A stretch of DNA of 64,000 nt. It comes from an uncultured Candidatus Melainabacteria bacterium. GTDB taxonomy: Bacteria; Cyanobacteriota; Vampirovibrionia; Gastranaerophilales; Gastranaerophilaceae. Each line of letters opens with the position of its first letter. Within the stretch, counting starts at the first letter, position 1. Positions 1 through 7,989 of this stretch are shown here, piece by piece. The notes beneath the pieces are model-generated. The model did no database searches, was not told where the DNA came from, and worked only from the letters and a program-made list of their open reading frames with translations. The stretch covers positions 1-64,000 of the forward strand of contig CAKVLH010000010.1 of NCBI GenBank assembly GCA_934757245.1. The letters are read 5' to 3'. A program made the translations under genes and the position numbers.

Positions 1-1
1 G

Positions 2-886
2 TGTACTTCAATGGACAACAAAATGTTTGTCAATAAAAAAGACATTCCACAAAAACCTCATCCGAATTGTAAATGTAGAGTAAATAAGATTCAATTTGCT
101 GATAGAAAAAATGATACTGATTATCATGAAATATTAAGGCAAGCCGCTATTTATGCCTACCATGGAAAAGATGCAGAAATTCCGGAAGGGTATTCTTTAG
201 CAGAAAGTGTAAGAAATGTTAAAACAGGGTTTTATGCGGATGTTTTGGTAGGGGAAGATGATGTGATTATTGCATTTAGAGGAACTAATAATTATTGTCC
301 AACGCGTGGAGGTGATGTAGATGATGATGTTGCAATGGCACGTTCCAGAATCCCAGCGCAAACAAGAGATGCACTCGATTTATACAATAGAGTAAAAAAA
401 GAATATCCGGATAAAAATATTACATCAACAGGTCATTCTCTAGGAGGAACTTTAGCAGAAATTGTCGGAGCATTGAATGGAGAATTGGCTGTTGGTTTTA
501 ATGCTTACGGTGTTAGAGATTTGTTCAATGAAAATGCTGTAATACAAGAGGATAATATTGTTAATTATGTCAATATTCAAGATGCAGTTACCATGGTAAA
601 TGGTGAAAATCATATTGGTGATATTTTTTCTGTACCAAATCTTGGCAAATGGATTAAAGGAAAGCATGATGCAGAAGGAATGGGCGAACTTTCTGAAAGA
701 GAAAAAATTACGCCAGAGGAAATAAAAGATATAGCAGATGAAAAATTTAAGTCTTATCAAAATATTAAAGAAAGTATCATTAATGCAGTTGATACATTTG
801 AAAAAATGGAAAAATTGCGAAACAAAATAAAACAAAAAATTGAAGAACAAGAATTACGAAGGCTGATTAAACAACGAATGTTTTAA
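2..886 (+). CDS. MuF-type phage minor head protein, C-terminal part, with class 3 lipase domain (5' truncated by window)
   Basis: The reading frame is open to the window edge, so this is the 3' part of a longer gene. Counting from the first ATG at 11, residues 17-22 read HPNCKC, the cysteine motif that ends the Mu gpF/SPP1 gp7 minor-head domain. After it comes an alpha/beta-hydrolase of the class 3 lipase type: an AFRGT strand (88-92), the nucleophile elbow GHSLGG (Ser143), a candidate acid in QDAVT (Asp191) and a candidate His201. A charged helical tail ends the protein. Phages carry MuF proteins with C-terminal effector domains (MuF polymorphic toxins), so I read this as a head protein that delivers a lipase or phospholipase. 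It overlaps the opposing membrane-protein gene by 4 bp. Substrate is unknown; a fused tail domain without toxin function is possible. Confidence 0.75.
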   Translation, partial: CTSMDNKMFVNKKDIPQKPHPNCKCRVNKIQFADRKNDTDYHEILRQAAIYAYHGKDAEIPEGYSLAESVRNVKTGFYADVLVGEDDVIIAFRGTNNYCPTRGGDVDDDVAMARSRIPAQTRDALDLYNRVKKEYPDKNITSTGHSLGGTLAEIVGALNGELAVGFNAYGVRDLFNENAVIQEDNIVNYVNIQDAVTMVNGENHIGDIFSVPNLGKWIKGKHDAEGMGELSEREKITPEEIKDIADEKFKSYQNIKESIINAVDTFEKMEKLRNKIKQKIEEQELRRLIKQRMF

Positions 887-1440
887 AGTGAAACAAATAT
901 AAGTATAGAATAAACTAAGAAAAAAGGAATGTATAAAATCCAAAAGTAATAATAAAAAATTATAATGAATTTTTTGTAGCATTTATTATTTAATAAATAT
1001 GTGTTTTTAACTGTAATTTTTGCTTTTTTATCTATAAAATGGGATATTAATAAAAAAAACAGATATGACCAAATAGGATATGTATAGTTATAAATGTTAA
1101 ACAATTCCAATACTTTAAAATCAATAATAAAAAACACATAAAGTCTGTAGATAATAAAAATGTATAGTATAACATTTAGTAGTAGTGTTATTATAAATGC
1201 TTTTTTATTGTTTGTTTTTAATAAAAAGAATAATGGTAGTAATATTACACTACAAACAATAGTAATTGCGCCAAATATAAAATAAATTAATCCTAGCATG
1301 ATAAGAAATTCTTTAAACGTAATACTACTATAATCATTCGTGAAGCCAAATATTAGTACAAAATTAGCAAATCCAATCAGTGCAAAGAAGTTTGCGCTGA
1401 TACGGTTTGGGATGTCGTTTATAGTGGTTTTGTTTGGCAT
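883..1440 (-). CDS. Multi-pass small membrane protein A, candidate immunity partner of the lipase-MuF protein
   Basis: 185 residues, almost entirely hydrophobic, with roughly five membrane segments and no known enzymatic motif. Near the C-terminus a basic cytoplasmic-looking loop leads into NTYLLNNKCYKKFI. The same pattern, aromatic-L/I-L/I-N/D-N followed about six residues on by F-I, recurs in the two membrane proteins at 11150-11599 and 11815-12207, so I infer one family. It is convergent with the lipase gene, sharing 4 bp, and has its own leaderless promoter (TATAAT, 6 nt, ATG). It is therefore transcribed against the phage late operon and probably in the lysogen. An immunity role is inference from position, topology and promoter; superinfection exclusion is another possibility. 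Confidence 0.7.
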   Translation of the reverse strand: MPNKTTINDIPNRISANFFALIGFANFVLIFGFTNDYSSITFKEFLIMLGLIYFIFGAITIVCSVILLPLFFLLKTNNKKAFIITLLLNVILYIFIIYRLYVFFIIDFKVLELFNIYNYTYPIWSYLFFLLISHFIDKKAKITVKNTYLLNNKCYKKFIIIFYYYFWILYIPFFLVYSILIFVSL

Positions 1441-1452
1441 AGAAATATTATA
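1441..1452 (-). promoter_or_regulatory. -10 box of leaderless promoter for membrane protein A
   Basis: On the minus strand TATAAT is followed by ATTTCT and then the ATG at 1440. Transcription would start at or within a base or two of the start codon. The 15-nt string TATAATATTTCTATG is identical in front of the related genes at 11599 and 12207. Confidence 0.7.
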
Positions 1453-2039
1453 ACATATTTTAATAAATTTTTGGATAGAGGGTTAGTAAGTAGTTAAAGT
1501 TTTCATAAATATATTGCGATTGCTTTTTGTATAACGCTCGTTAGTCGTGTTCAATGAAAAAAGTTGAACACGACTAACTGTATGATATTTTATAAAACCC
1601 TCTCCCTAACCCTGTCTTGGATTATTCGGGCAAGCATAACATTACAATAACAACAAATCCTATCGGATTTTTCTTGTTATTTTTATGTTATTTGCTCTTA
1701 CGGGTCTACGCCCTACCGAAAATCCGCTCTCCCAAGGAGAGGGAATCGACACATATGTTTTCATAATTAACTAAAAATAGTGATTAATAGGCTGGATTCT
1801 TCATTTTATAAGACACTTACAAGTTTGTAGCAAATACTACCAGTTTAAAAGTGAAGTGTAAAAATCGGCTTCAAAATGACGTTTTGCTTGAAAGTTTTAC
1901 GTTATGTCGTTCAGAACGCGATTAGCGTGAAAGACCCAGCTTTTTATAAACTGTTTTTTGTTATTGTCAGGCGATGCCTGACCTACATACTCTCGCAAGG
2001 GGCGAGGGAAGAAAATTTTATAAAAAAGAAAGGAAATTT
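1453..2039. repeat. Gene-free gap filled with dispersed intergenic repeats
   Basis: No convincing gene. It holds a 14-bp inverted repeat (1541-1554 with 1564-1577, core TTAGTCGTGTTCAA) whose core recurs near 8278-8305. It also holds a ccctctccctaaccct block near 1600, and at about 1940-1986 a block ending TTATTGTCAGGC-TGCCTGACCTAC that recurs at 8378, 11790 and 12400. These look like REP/MITE-type elements. A rightward ATG at 1974 lies inside the last repeat and is probably not used. Confidence 0.6.
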
Positions 2040-2657
2040 ATGGAAGAAATTTTAGAAAATGTGCAAGAGCCGGAAAAGGTTTCCGAAAACTCTTGCTCTC
2101 AAAAAGAAGAAGGACAAGCAGAAAAAGTTTCTGAAGATAAAACTGATTTACAAGCCCCTTCTGAGCTCATTTTAGGAAAATTCAAATCAGTAGAAGATTT
2201 GACAAAAGCTTACAAAGAACTTGAAAAATTTCAAGGCACGCAATCTGAAGAACTTGGTCTATTAAGGCAAAAAGCTACGTTATCAGAAGACGTAATCAAG
2301 GCGTGGGAGCGTCAACAAAAAATCGAAAAGTCGCACGAAAGTTTACAGCAGGTCGCGCAGAAGTACAATTCGCCACAATACTTTCAAGATCCGTCTTTTA
2401 GGGAAATCTACAAAGAAGCGTATTTAGCGTTAGGCGAAAACTTAGACAGCGACCGATTTGTAAAGCTGATTGAAGATTATGTAACCTCTAGAATTCTTGC
2501 CAATGAAAAATCTCAAGCAAAGCAAAAGGAAAATAATTCTGCAATAGATACAATGAAGTTTTCTAAAAATGAGGTTTCTTCACTAACTCCGCCTAAAAAA
2601 AGGCTTGATGAGATGACAGAGAAGGAAGTGGATGAGTTGTTGGAGCAATTGATTTAA
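2040..2657 (+). CDS. Phage scaffolding (capsid assembly) protein
   Basis: 205 residues, very acidic and lysine-rich, with long predicted helices and heptad-like stretches, and no cysteines beyond one near the N-terminus. Size, composition and position directly before the major capsid gene fit a scaffold like T7 gp9, which guides procapsid assembly and then leaves the shell. Residues 48-65 (ILGKFKSVEDLTKAYKEL) match the short 'KSVEDLxKAYxELE' helix I associate with podovirus scaffold proteins. I chose the ATG at 2040 because it follows AAGAAAGGAAA; the longer frame from 1974 starts in a dispersed repeat. Identification rests on synteny more than sequence. Confidence 0.75.
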   Translation: MEEILENVQEPEKVSENSCSQKEEGQAEKVSEDKTDLQAPSELILGKFKSVEDLTKAYKELEKFQGTQSEELGLLRQKATLSEDVIKAWERQQKIEKSHESLQQVAQKYNSPQYFQDPSFREIYKEAYLALGENLDSDRFVKLIEDYVTSRILANEKSQAKQKENNSAIDTMKFSKNEVSSLTPPKKRLDEMTEKEVDELLEQLI

Positions 2658-2678
2658 AAATTTGATAAATCTTTGCAG

Positions 2679-2812
2679 AGTTGAAAGTTGAAAATGGAAA
2701 GTTGAAAGTTGTATTAAATTTTTGCTTAAGTTAAATAAGTTCAATATTGAACTTATTTTATTTTGAACAATATCTAAAATAACTTTCAACTTTCCATTTT
2801 CAACTTTCAACT
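2679..2812. repeat. Nested palindromic element between scaffold and capsid genes
   Basis: Two perfect 32-bp inverted arms (2679-2710 and 2781-2812, built from AGTTGAAAGTTG units) enclose an AT-rich core. The core holds a perfect 26-bp palindrome at 2733-2758 centred on AATATT. A related single arm appears at 3811-3830. It may be a MITE-like insertion or an RNA hairpin that sets the scaffold:capsid ratio. Confidence 0.75.
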
Positions 2813-2890
2813 TACAACAACTCTCCACTCATCGAAGGCTCGTCATAGCCTCGAAAGGTAGCTTCTCAACAAACAAAAGAAAGGAATTTT

Positions 2891-3781
2891 ATGACTGATT
2901 CAAAACAATTAATTGCAACTGCTTTTACAAAAGCGTTCAACAAACATTTTTACAATGAGCTTGTAATCGGCAAGCTTGCTCATTCTGAATTAAAAAACAA
3001 CATTAACAAAGGCGATGAAGTAGATGTTACAATGCCGGGACTTTTAACTCTATTCGATTATGATGGTGGTGATTTGCCAAATGCAGAAATGGCAACACTT
3101 TCTACTTGCAAAGTTAAAATCGACAGAGGTAAAGCTTTCCATTTTGAATTATCAGAAATGGAAGAAAAAATGCTAAAAGCATCTGTTAGTGCAAACGAGC
3201 AAGTAGAATTAGCAAAAGATTATACAAGTGATGCAATCAAGCAATTTGCGGCTGCTGTAGATACAGCTTATGCAAACCTTTACACAAGAGCCGGCCATTA
3301 TTTGGACAACAGCGGTGAAGCAATCACACTAACACCTGCGGTTGCGAAAGATATTTTTGCATACATGCAAGCAAAATTCCAACGTGGCGACGGTAAAGGT
3401 CATACTAACTGGATTGACGGTTCAATGGTTTGTGTTATTCCGCCTGAGTACCAATTCTATTTGGGTAAAATGGAAGATTTGAAATACACAGAAACCGGTA
3501 AAAACGAATTGAAAAAAGGTTACATCGGCTCTCTTTGCGGTTGGGAAATTCTTGTTTCAAATAACATTGCACAACCGGAAGACGGCGTTTTCTATCCGTT
3601 ATTTGGCGTAAAAGGAAAAACACTTGCAGGCGGTATTTCATCAGATTTGAATACAACTTCTTATGTACCTGAAAAGAATTTTAACACTTGTTATAAAGGC
3701 TACGGTTTGTATGGTGTTGGTGCGCCAAGAGCAGATTATTTAGGTACAGTAAAAGTTAAGGCAGAGTTAGCGTTGGGATAA
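2891..3781 (+). CDS. Phage major capsid protein
   Basis: 296 residues. It follows the scaffold gene and has a strong ribosome site (AAAGAAAGGA). The mix of alpha helix and beta strand, an early conserved-looking GDEVDVTMPG segment, a central alanine-rich helix (residues about 108-130) and a C-terminal beta-rich region ending in APRADYLGTVKVKAELALG fit an HK97-fold shell protein. No decoration or protease domain is fused. Mature shell subunits of this fold are usually 280-350 residues, so the gene looks intact. The family is inferred from synteny and general fold features, not a specific signature. Confidence 0.75.
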   Translation: MTDSKQLIATAFTKAFNKHFYNELVIGKLAHSELKNNINKGDEVDVTMPGLLTLFDYDGGDLPNAEMATLSTCKVKIDRGKAFHFELSEMEEKMLKASVSANEQVELAKDYTSDAIKQFAAAVDTAYANLYTRAGHYLDNSGEAITLTPAVAKDIFAYMQAKFQRGDGKGHTNWIDGSMVCVIPPEYQFYLGKMEDLKYTETGKNELKKGYIGSLCGWEILVSNNIAQPEDGVFYPLFGVKGKTLAGGISSDLNTTSYVPEKNFNTCYKGYGLYGVGAPRADYLGTVKVKAELALG

Positions 3782-3912
3782 AAAATATAGCGTTTGGGAA
3801 AAGTCTATAAAAGTTGAAAATTGAAAGTTGTTTATAATATTTTTAATTTTTCATTTGTTTGATTATTTTGTAGGCGTTTTTACTTTTATAAACTCAAAAA
3901 GAAAGGATTTTT

Positions 3913-4299
3913 ATGACAAGAGATATAATTAATGTTCAATATCCGACTTTAGACCACACAGAATCAGTGGCAAATATCGGAATTACAAAAACTACTGTTG
4001 TGCAAGCAAATGGAATTACTATTGCTGATGCGTTTTCAAACAAAAATAATTCACTTTTTATCGTGATTGATACAACAAGCAATGCTTCATCATTGTTAAC
4101 TGTAAAAGCCGGTGATGCTTATCCGAACTCAATGTTAGGCGATATCGTGATTGAATTACCAAAAGGAGTTTCAGCAATTCAAATCCAAGATTTATCAAGA
4201 TTTGAAAAAGCCGACGGGTCTATTGATTTAGATTTCGCTCAAGGTTTTGCCGGTACAATTTTTGCAATCGCGAAGTGGGCTGGGGTAAGAACGGTTTAA
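3913..4299 (+). CDS. Probable phage head decoration or capsid-associated protein
   Basis: 128 residues, beta-rich, no membrane segment or signal, and a good ribosome site (GAAAGGA). Its place right after the major capsid gene suggests a capsid-stabilising or decoration protein. Repeated short strand-turn patterns (SLLTVKAGD, GDIVIELPKG, AGTIFAIAKW) would suit a small beta-barrel. I do not recognise a named family. It is the last gene before a strong hairpin terminator, so it probably ends one late transcript segment. Confidence 0.55.
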   Translation: MTRDIINVQYPTLDHTESVANIGITKTTVVQANGITIADAFSNKNNSLFIVIDTTSNASSLLTVKAGDAYPNSMLGDIVIELPKGVSAIQIQDLSRFEKADGSIDLDFAQGFAGTIFAIAKWAGVRTV

Positions 4300-4304
4300 T
4301 AGAA

Positions 4305-4325
4305 AAAGGGGGCATAGCCCCCTTT
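4305..4325 (+). terminator. Rho-independent terminator after capsid block
   Basis: AAAGGGGGC (4305-4313), loop ATA, then GCCCCCTTT (4317-4325), followed by CTCTTAAACTG. The U-tract is short but the stem is perfect. Confidence 0.7.
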
Positions 4326-4390
4326 CTCTTAAACTGTGAGAAAAATTTTCTTCTTACTTTTTCTTCTTTATTGCGATAAAAGAAAACGAT

Positions 4391-4999
4391 TTATACGTCT
4401 AAGTCTTTTATAATTTTAGGTAAATCTTCTAGTGTTTCAATTTTAATTTGTGGTATTTTGCGTTCGCCAATAACATTATTAAAACCTTCTTCAACGGCAT
4501 TTCCATATTTAGTATGAGCATAAATATTTGCTAATTTTTCATCATACGGATGTCTTTTTATACCTTCTCTAGCAAATTCTAAGAAGTGTTTTAAAGGTTT
4601 AGATAATGCATTGAAAAAACCTTGTTTATCTTCTTTTGTGAATACGTAAAATGAGTGTACTCCATCTTTTAAAGCATTTTCTATAGGAATTCCCATGTTT
4701 TGACTTAACCAGCTAAGGGGATAATTAATACCGTTTTTTTGCATTTCAGTTTTTGCAAAGTTATAAGTAGGTTTTTCTAAAATAGTACCAGTTTTGTGTA
4801 GTTTAGTTGTGAATAACATAAGAATTGCTCCAAATATGTTGTCTAACTTGTTGCCGGTAGCATTATCAAGTACTTTAGAAAATTCTTTTTGACAAATTTC
4901 TAAATTTTCCGGATTAGAAAAAGCACGTTTTGGGATTTGTACAATATTTATTGCTTTAAAATTTGTGTTTGCAGTATTAGATGTTGTGGTAATGTTCAT
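4391..4999 (-). CDS. Cytoplasmic protein of unknown function with N-terminal F-K-A motif (prophage cargo cassette)
   Basis: 202 residues, no signal or membrane segment, mixed helices. The start is low-complexity (Ser/Thr/Asn) and leads into NTNFKAINIVQIPKR at residues 11-25. This resembles the N-terminal F-x-G/A stretches in the proteins at 5932, 40448, 50889 and inside the one at 52995. It reads against the late operon from its own promoter region, behind AAAGGAG. Host-like features make it look like captured host DNA rather than a virion gene. I do not recognise a domain. Confidence 0.65.
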   Translation of the reverse strand: MNITTTSNTANTNFKAINIVQIPKRAFSNPENLEICQKEFSKVLDNATGNKLDNIFGAILMLFTTKLHKTGTILEKPTYNFAKTEMQKNGINYPLSWLSQNMGIPIENALKDGVHSFYVFTKEDKQGFFNALSKPLKHFLEFAREGIKRHPYDEKLANIYAHTKYGNAVEEGFNNVIGERKIPQIKIETLEDLPKIIKDLDV

Positions 5000-5024
5000 A
5001 ACAGGCTCCTTTAAAATATAACTA

Positions 5025-5110
5025 CACTTTTTGTATATAACTTAAAACAAGTCATAATAAAAATTGCTATTTTTATATATAAATGTAAACAAATTGTTAC
5101 ATAAAAAAAA
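5025..5110 (-). promoter_or_regulatory. Upstream region of the 4391-4999 gene, shared element
   Basis: On the minus strand it reads ATGTAACAATTTGT, an AT-rich spacer, then AAAATAGCAATTTTT (5057-5102). The same pair of boxes, with a shorter spacer, lies upstream of the unrelated host gene at 52995-54293 (about 54376-54416). It may be a promoter or a regulator site. Confidence 0.4.
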
Positions 5111-5188
5111 TAGTTATGAAAAAATAAACGATTAAATATTATAGGGTGCAATTTTTTGCACTATTAATTAAAAAATAGAAAGGATAAT

Positions 5189-5383
5189 ATGTACAAAATA
5201 AAATATTTACCGACCGGAAATGTTTTTGTTTTACCTAAAGATGATGCAATGGCACTTAAAGAAAAAAGTCCGAGTGATTATCAAATCATAGAGAAAAATG
5301 GGCGTAAGGTAAAAGATAAAATTAAACCGAAAATTAAGGAGGATGAAAACTCTATTTTTTCAAAAGTAGTTGAAAAGGAGTAG
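5189..5383 (+). CDS. Small basic phage protein of unknown function
   Basis: 64 residues, lysine-rich, preceded by GAAAGGA and ending 3 nt before the lytic enzyme gene, so the two are probably co-translated. The first half forms a short KIKYLPTGNVFVLPKDDA segment like small head-completion or assembly proteins; the second half is charged and likely disordered. No named family. Confidence 0.55.
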   Translation: MYKIKYLPTGNVFVLPKDDAMALKEKSPSDYQIIEKNGRKVKDKIKPKIKEDENSIFSKVVEKE

Positions 5384-5386
5384 TGT

Positions 5387-5869
5387 ATGAAGTTTTTAGA
5401 CGCATTAGCAAAAATGGAATCAGGCGGAAATTATAAAGCTTTTAACAAATATGGTTACGCCGGCAAGTACCAAATGGGCGAAATGGCGATGATTGACGCA
5501 GGTTACTATATCAAAAAAGGAAATTTTAACAATGATTGGAGTGGATTTTTTACCGGAAAAGACGGGGTTTACTCAATAACGGATTTTCTTAATAATCCAC
5601 AAGCGCAAGAAAATGCGCAAATAATTTTTAAAAAGCGTCAATGGGGATATTTAAAGGCAGTTGGCGCAGATAAATATATAGGAAAAGTGATTAACGGTTA
5701 CACAATCACAAAATCAGGATTGCTGGCGGGCGCACATTTGAAAGGTGCAGGGTGCGTAATTAATTATTTGAAATCTGATGGAAAAAATAACGCGTGTGAT
5801 GCGTTTGGAACATCAGTCGAAACGTACATGAAGAAGTTTGCAGGCTATGATGTTAAGGAGATTTGTTAA
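5387..5869 (+). CDS. Phage peptidoglycan hydrolase (lysozyme/lytic transglycosylase-like)
   Basis: 160 residues. The N-terminus reads AKMESGGNY (residues 8-16), then NKYGYAGKYQMGEMAM (20-35). This is the E-S-G-G ... G-x-Y-Q-x-G pattern of goose-type/transglycosylase folds, with Glu11 as the likely catalytic acid. A later AGAHLKGAGCV segment fits the same fold. There is no signal peptide, so it would act as a virion-borne wall-opening enzyme or as an endolysin that needs a holin. Two C-terminal-half cysteines (residues about 124 and 137) could form a disulphide. Its position among virion genes favours an entry role. Confidence 0.75.
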   Translation: MKFLDALAKMESGGNYKAFNKYGYAGKYQMGEMAMIDAGYYIKKGNFNNDWSGFFTGKDGVYSITDFLNNPQAQENAQIIFKKRQWGYLKAVGADKYIGKVINGYTITKSGLLAGAHLKGAGCVINYLKSDGKNNACDAFGTSVETYMKKFAGYDVKEIC

Positions 5870-5931
5870 GATTGTTGTAAAACTTTTTATAGAGGTTAGC
5901 AAAAAAAATTTTTAGGTGTTTTAATTAAGAT

Positions 5932-6429
5932 ATGAATATTTTAAGAACGAATTTTGATAAAACTACAAAGCCAACTTTTATGGCACAAAGAAAACCTAAA
6001 GTTACTATTGTTTCTAAAGAAACTTTGCCTCGAAAAATCGAGTTAACAGAAATGGAAACTCAATATAATGAGGTTAATAAAGAATATCATAAAGCATTAC
6101 ATGATTCTTATGTACAAAAGAGAAATTTAAGCAGTTATTATTCGGCACAAGATAAATTTGAATATCAAGAGGTAATGAAAAAGAAAAATCGTTTAAATGC
6201 CAAGCTTGATAGAATGTCAAAAAAGGCCGGAATTGATAGATTTGCATTGGAAAATACTATTGAAGCTAAAAAGCAATACAATAGATATGCTCCAAAATTG
6301 TTTAGGGCTGAAACAAGAATGGCTTTAAAAGAAGTCGAAAAATTGATTTTTGAAGTTGTAACAAATAAAAATGCCTTAGTTACACTTGCTGCTTTAATTT
6401 CTCAATGTAAGAAAATGTTGAAAAAATAA
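5932..6429 (+). CDS. Coiled-coil protein of unknown function with N-terminal F-x-A motif
   Basis: 165 residues, strongly basic, with long helices rich in Lys/Glu/Tyr (about 40-120). The N-terminus holds KPTFMAQRKPKV (residues 13-24), similar to the motif in several other short proteins in this window. There is no clear ribosome site; GAGG lies 30 nt upstream. It does not look like a virion component and may be a cargo gene inserted between the lytic enzyme and tail genes. Function unknown. Confidence 0.55.
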   Translation: MNILRTNFDKTTKPTFMAQRKPKVTIVSKETLPRKIELTEMETQYNEVNKEYHKALHDSYVQKRNLSSYYSAQDKFEYQEVMKKKNRLNAKLDRMSKKAGIDRFALENTIEAKKQYNRYAPKLFRAETRMALKEVEKLIFEVVTNKNALVTLAALISQCKKMLKK

Positions 6430-6521
6430 AAAAATAATATTATTTTGTATGAAGTTATCTTACTTATCATTATGATAAGTGAGATAATTTATTATGCGTT
6501 TATTTGTTAAAAGGAGTAAAT

Positions 6522-7181
6522 ATGACAATAACTTTATTAGATTTATATAATACGGCAGCAACGCAAGAATGGTCGATGTATGACAACGATGCGACTTCAG
6601 GTGATGAATTCGAAAAATCTCTTGTATTAGCTTTGAATAAAGCGTTGCAGGAGATTCTTTATTCTTATGAATTTAGTTTTCGTAATAGAACACATGTTCT
6701 GTTCACAATTCCGCGAATCAATGCTTACGATTTGCCTAACGGTATGATTAAGAAAAATTTGGAAGGTGATTATTGTGTTAAACTCGGAACAAAATTCTTA
6801 AAACGAATTGAAACTCCTGAAAATTTGGATGAAAAATCAGGTATTTCAGAAGGTTTTTATTTAAATAATGATAAAATTTATTTTTACCCAACTCCAAATG
6901 AACAATCGATTGTAACGATTGACTATATAACGTTGTGTATTGGAGAAAACAAAGACGGAGAAGAAATTTTTACGCTTAAAGAAGATGACGATGTTGTTTT
7001 TGTGCCGCCGCATTTAGAGGAATTATTGAAAAATGCAGTTATTTCAAGAGCAATGCTGAATTCTATTGCGTCAGAAAGTGATGAGAATTTTTCTGCTTAT
7101 AAAAAACAGTCTGAAACCGCGTATAGATTATTGGTAAAATATGCGAAAGGAGTTGATGGCGAAAAGAAGATTTGTTTGTAA
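6522..7181 (+). CDS. Podovirus head-tail connector / tail tubular protein A-like
   Basis: 219 residues from the ATG at 6522, chosen because AAAGGAG lies 7 nt upstream. The upstream in-frame ATG at 6504 has no such site. The N-terminal half is helical (LNKALQEILYSYEFSFRNRT) and is followed by a beta-rich region (YFYPTPNEQSIVTIDYIT) and a C-terminal helix pair. That layout, after capsid genes and before a large beta-rich tail protein, matches T7 gp11 and related adaptor proteins. Assignment is from order and architecture. Confidence 0.6.
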   Translation: MTITLLDLYNTAATQEWSMYDNDATSGDEFEKSLVLALNKALQEILYSYEFSFRNRTHVLFTIPRINAYDLPNGMIKKNLEGDYCVKLGTKFLKRIETPENLDEKSGISEGFYLNNDKIYFYPTPNEQSIVTIDYITLCIGENKDGEEIFTLKEDDDVVFVPPHLEELLKNAVISRAMLNSIASESDENFSAYKKQSETAYRLLVKYAKGVDGEKKICL

Positions 7182-7402
7182 AATGTGTATATAAATGTAA
7201 ATGCATTGGTTGCTTGTTGTTGAGCTTTTGTTGGGCTAAAAGCCCAACCTACTAAGAATTGTCAACCGACTAAATATTTACGTGCGTAGCTTTTAGAAAA
7301 TACGCCAAACTTGTAGTTCTGACTGTTGAGGTTGACATTGCGTTTTACTTGAATTTAGTAGTCTAAGAATTGTCAACCGACCAAAGGTCTACGTGCGTAG
7401 CA
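7182..7402. repeat. Gene-free stretch with direct repeats
   Basis: CTAAGAATTGTCAACCGAC occurs at 7252-7270 and again at 7363-7381. Each copy is followed by a TACGTGCGTAGC hairpin, which also occurs near 35962-35975. A GTTGGGC-AAAA-GCCCAAC palindrome sits at 7230-7247. No gene is visible. Confidence 0.65.
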
Positions 7403-7430
7403 CAAAAAAAAGCCCCAAATGGGGCTGAAA
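7403..7430 (-). terminator. Terminator of the 7599-7889 transcript
   Basis: Read leftward: AGCCCC (7426-7421), loop ATTT, GGGGCT (7416-7411), then eight T residues. Stem and U-tract are perfect for the minus strand. The plus-strand reading has a weaker tail. Confidence 0.75.
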
Positions 7431-7598
7431 ATTTTTGTAAGATGTAAGATTTATAAGAGAGTGTTATGTTTTTGTGAAGTGAATAAGTGAATAAGTGGTT
7501 TTAATATTTTTAGATATTATATTTGTTTATTAGTCGCAATTTTCTTTAAAAATTGTCTAAAATCTCTTATTACCTTATTACCTTATTGCCTTATTACC

Positions 7599-7889
7599 TT
7601 AAGCAATAAAGTTATTCCCAAATCTGTTAGCGCCGTAGAAGAAAGATTCTCTCATAACTTGTTGAAGGTTTCTTTTTCTAACAACTCTGTTACCAACTTG
7701 TGTGTTAGCGATGTCATTAACAGATTTTGTGTAGCAAGAGGTAACAAGAGAGTTGATGTACTTAGAAACAGTTGTTTCTTTTTCGCTTTCTTCAACTGAA
7801 ACAGTTTCAACTTCAGAATCAAATTGTTCGAAGAAGTTGTTGATTGATTCGATTTCTTTGTTTGAAATTGTTTCTGTTGTGAATAACAT
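7599..7889 (-). CDS. Small acidic protein of unknown function under the shared GGCAATTTTT promoter
   Basis: 96 residues: acidic N-terminal half (TVSVEESEKETT), then a polar helical region ending RKRNLQQVMRESFFYGANRFGN. No membrane segment or signal. A strong ribosome site (AAGGAGAG), a promoter-like block at 7918-7960 and a perfect terminator at 7403-7430 mark it as a self-contained leftward transcription unit inside the prophage. The same promoter block precedes host genes at 21144 and 54982 and a candidate small RNA near 36134. This suggests host-linked regulation. Function unknown. Confidence 0.65.
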   Translation of the reverse strand: MLFTTETISNKEIESINNFFEQFDSEVETVSVEESEKETTVSKYINSLVTSCYTKSVNDIANTQVGNRVVRKRNLQQVMRESFFYGANRFGNNFIA

Positions 7890-7917
7890 CTTGTTTACTC
7901 TCCTTGATTATCTCTTA

Positions 7918-7960
7918 TGTATATATAAAGTATTTATCTTTTTAAAAATTGCCTTTTTTG
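7918..7960 (-). promoter_or_regulatory. Shared promoter block, copy 1
   Basis: Minus strand: AAAAAAGGCAATTTTT, then ACTTTATATATA starting 22 nt after the first G of GGCAATTTTT, then CATAAGAGATA. The spacing between the two boxes is identical in the copies at 21190-21235 and 54914-54956. CTTTACAAAA lies further upstream in all three. Confidence 0.6.
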
Positions 7961-7989
7961 ACGCGTTTTATGAAGTTTTGTAAAGTTGG

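Noticed and set aside
452-850. Leftward hydrophobic open frame inside the lipase gene
   Set aside because: It lies fully within a well-supported gene, has no ribosome site, and its Phe/Ile-rich composition is what the complement of an AT-rich gene gives.
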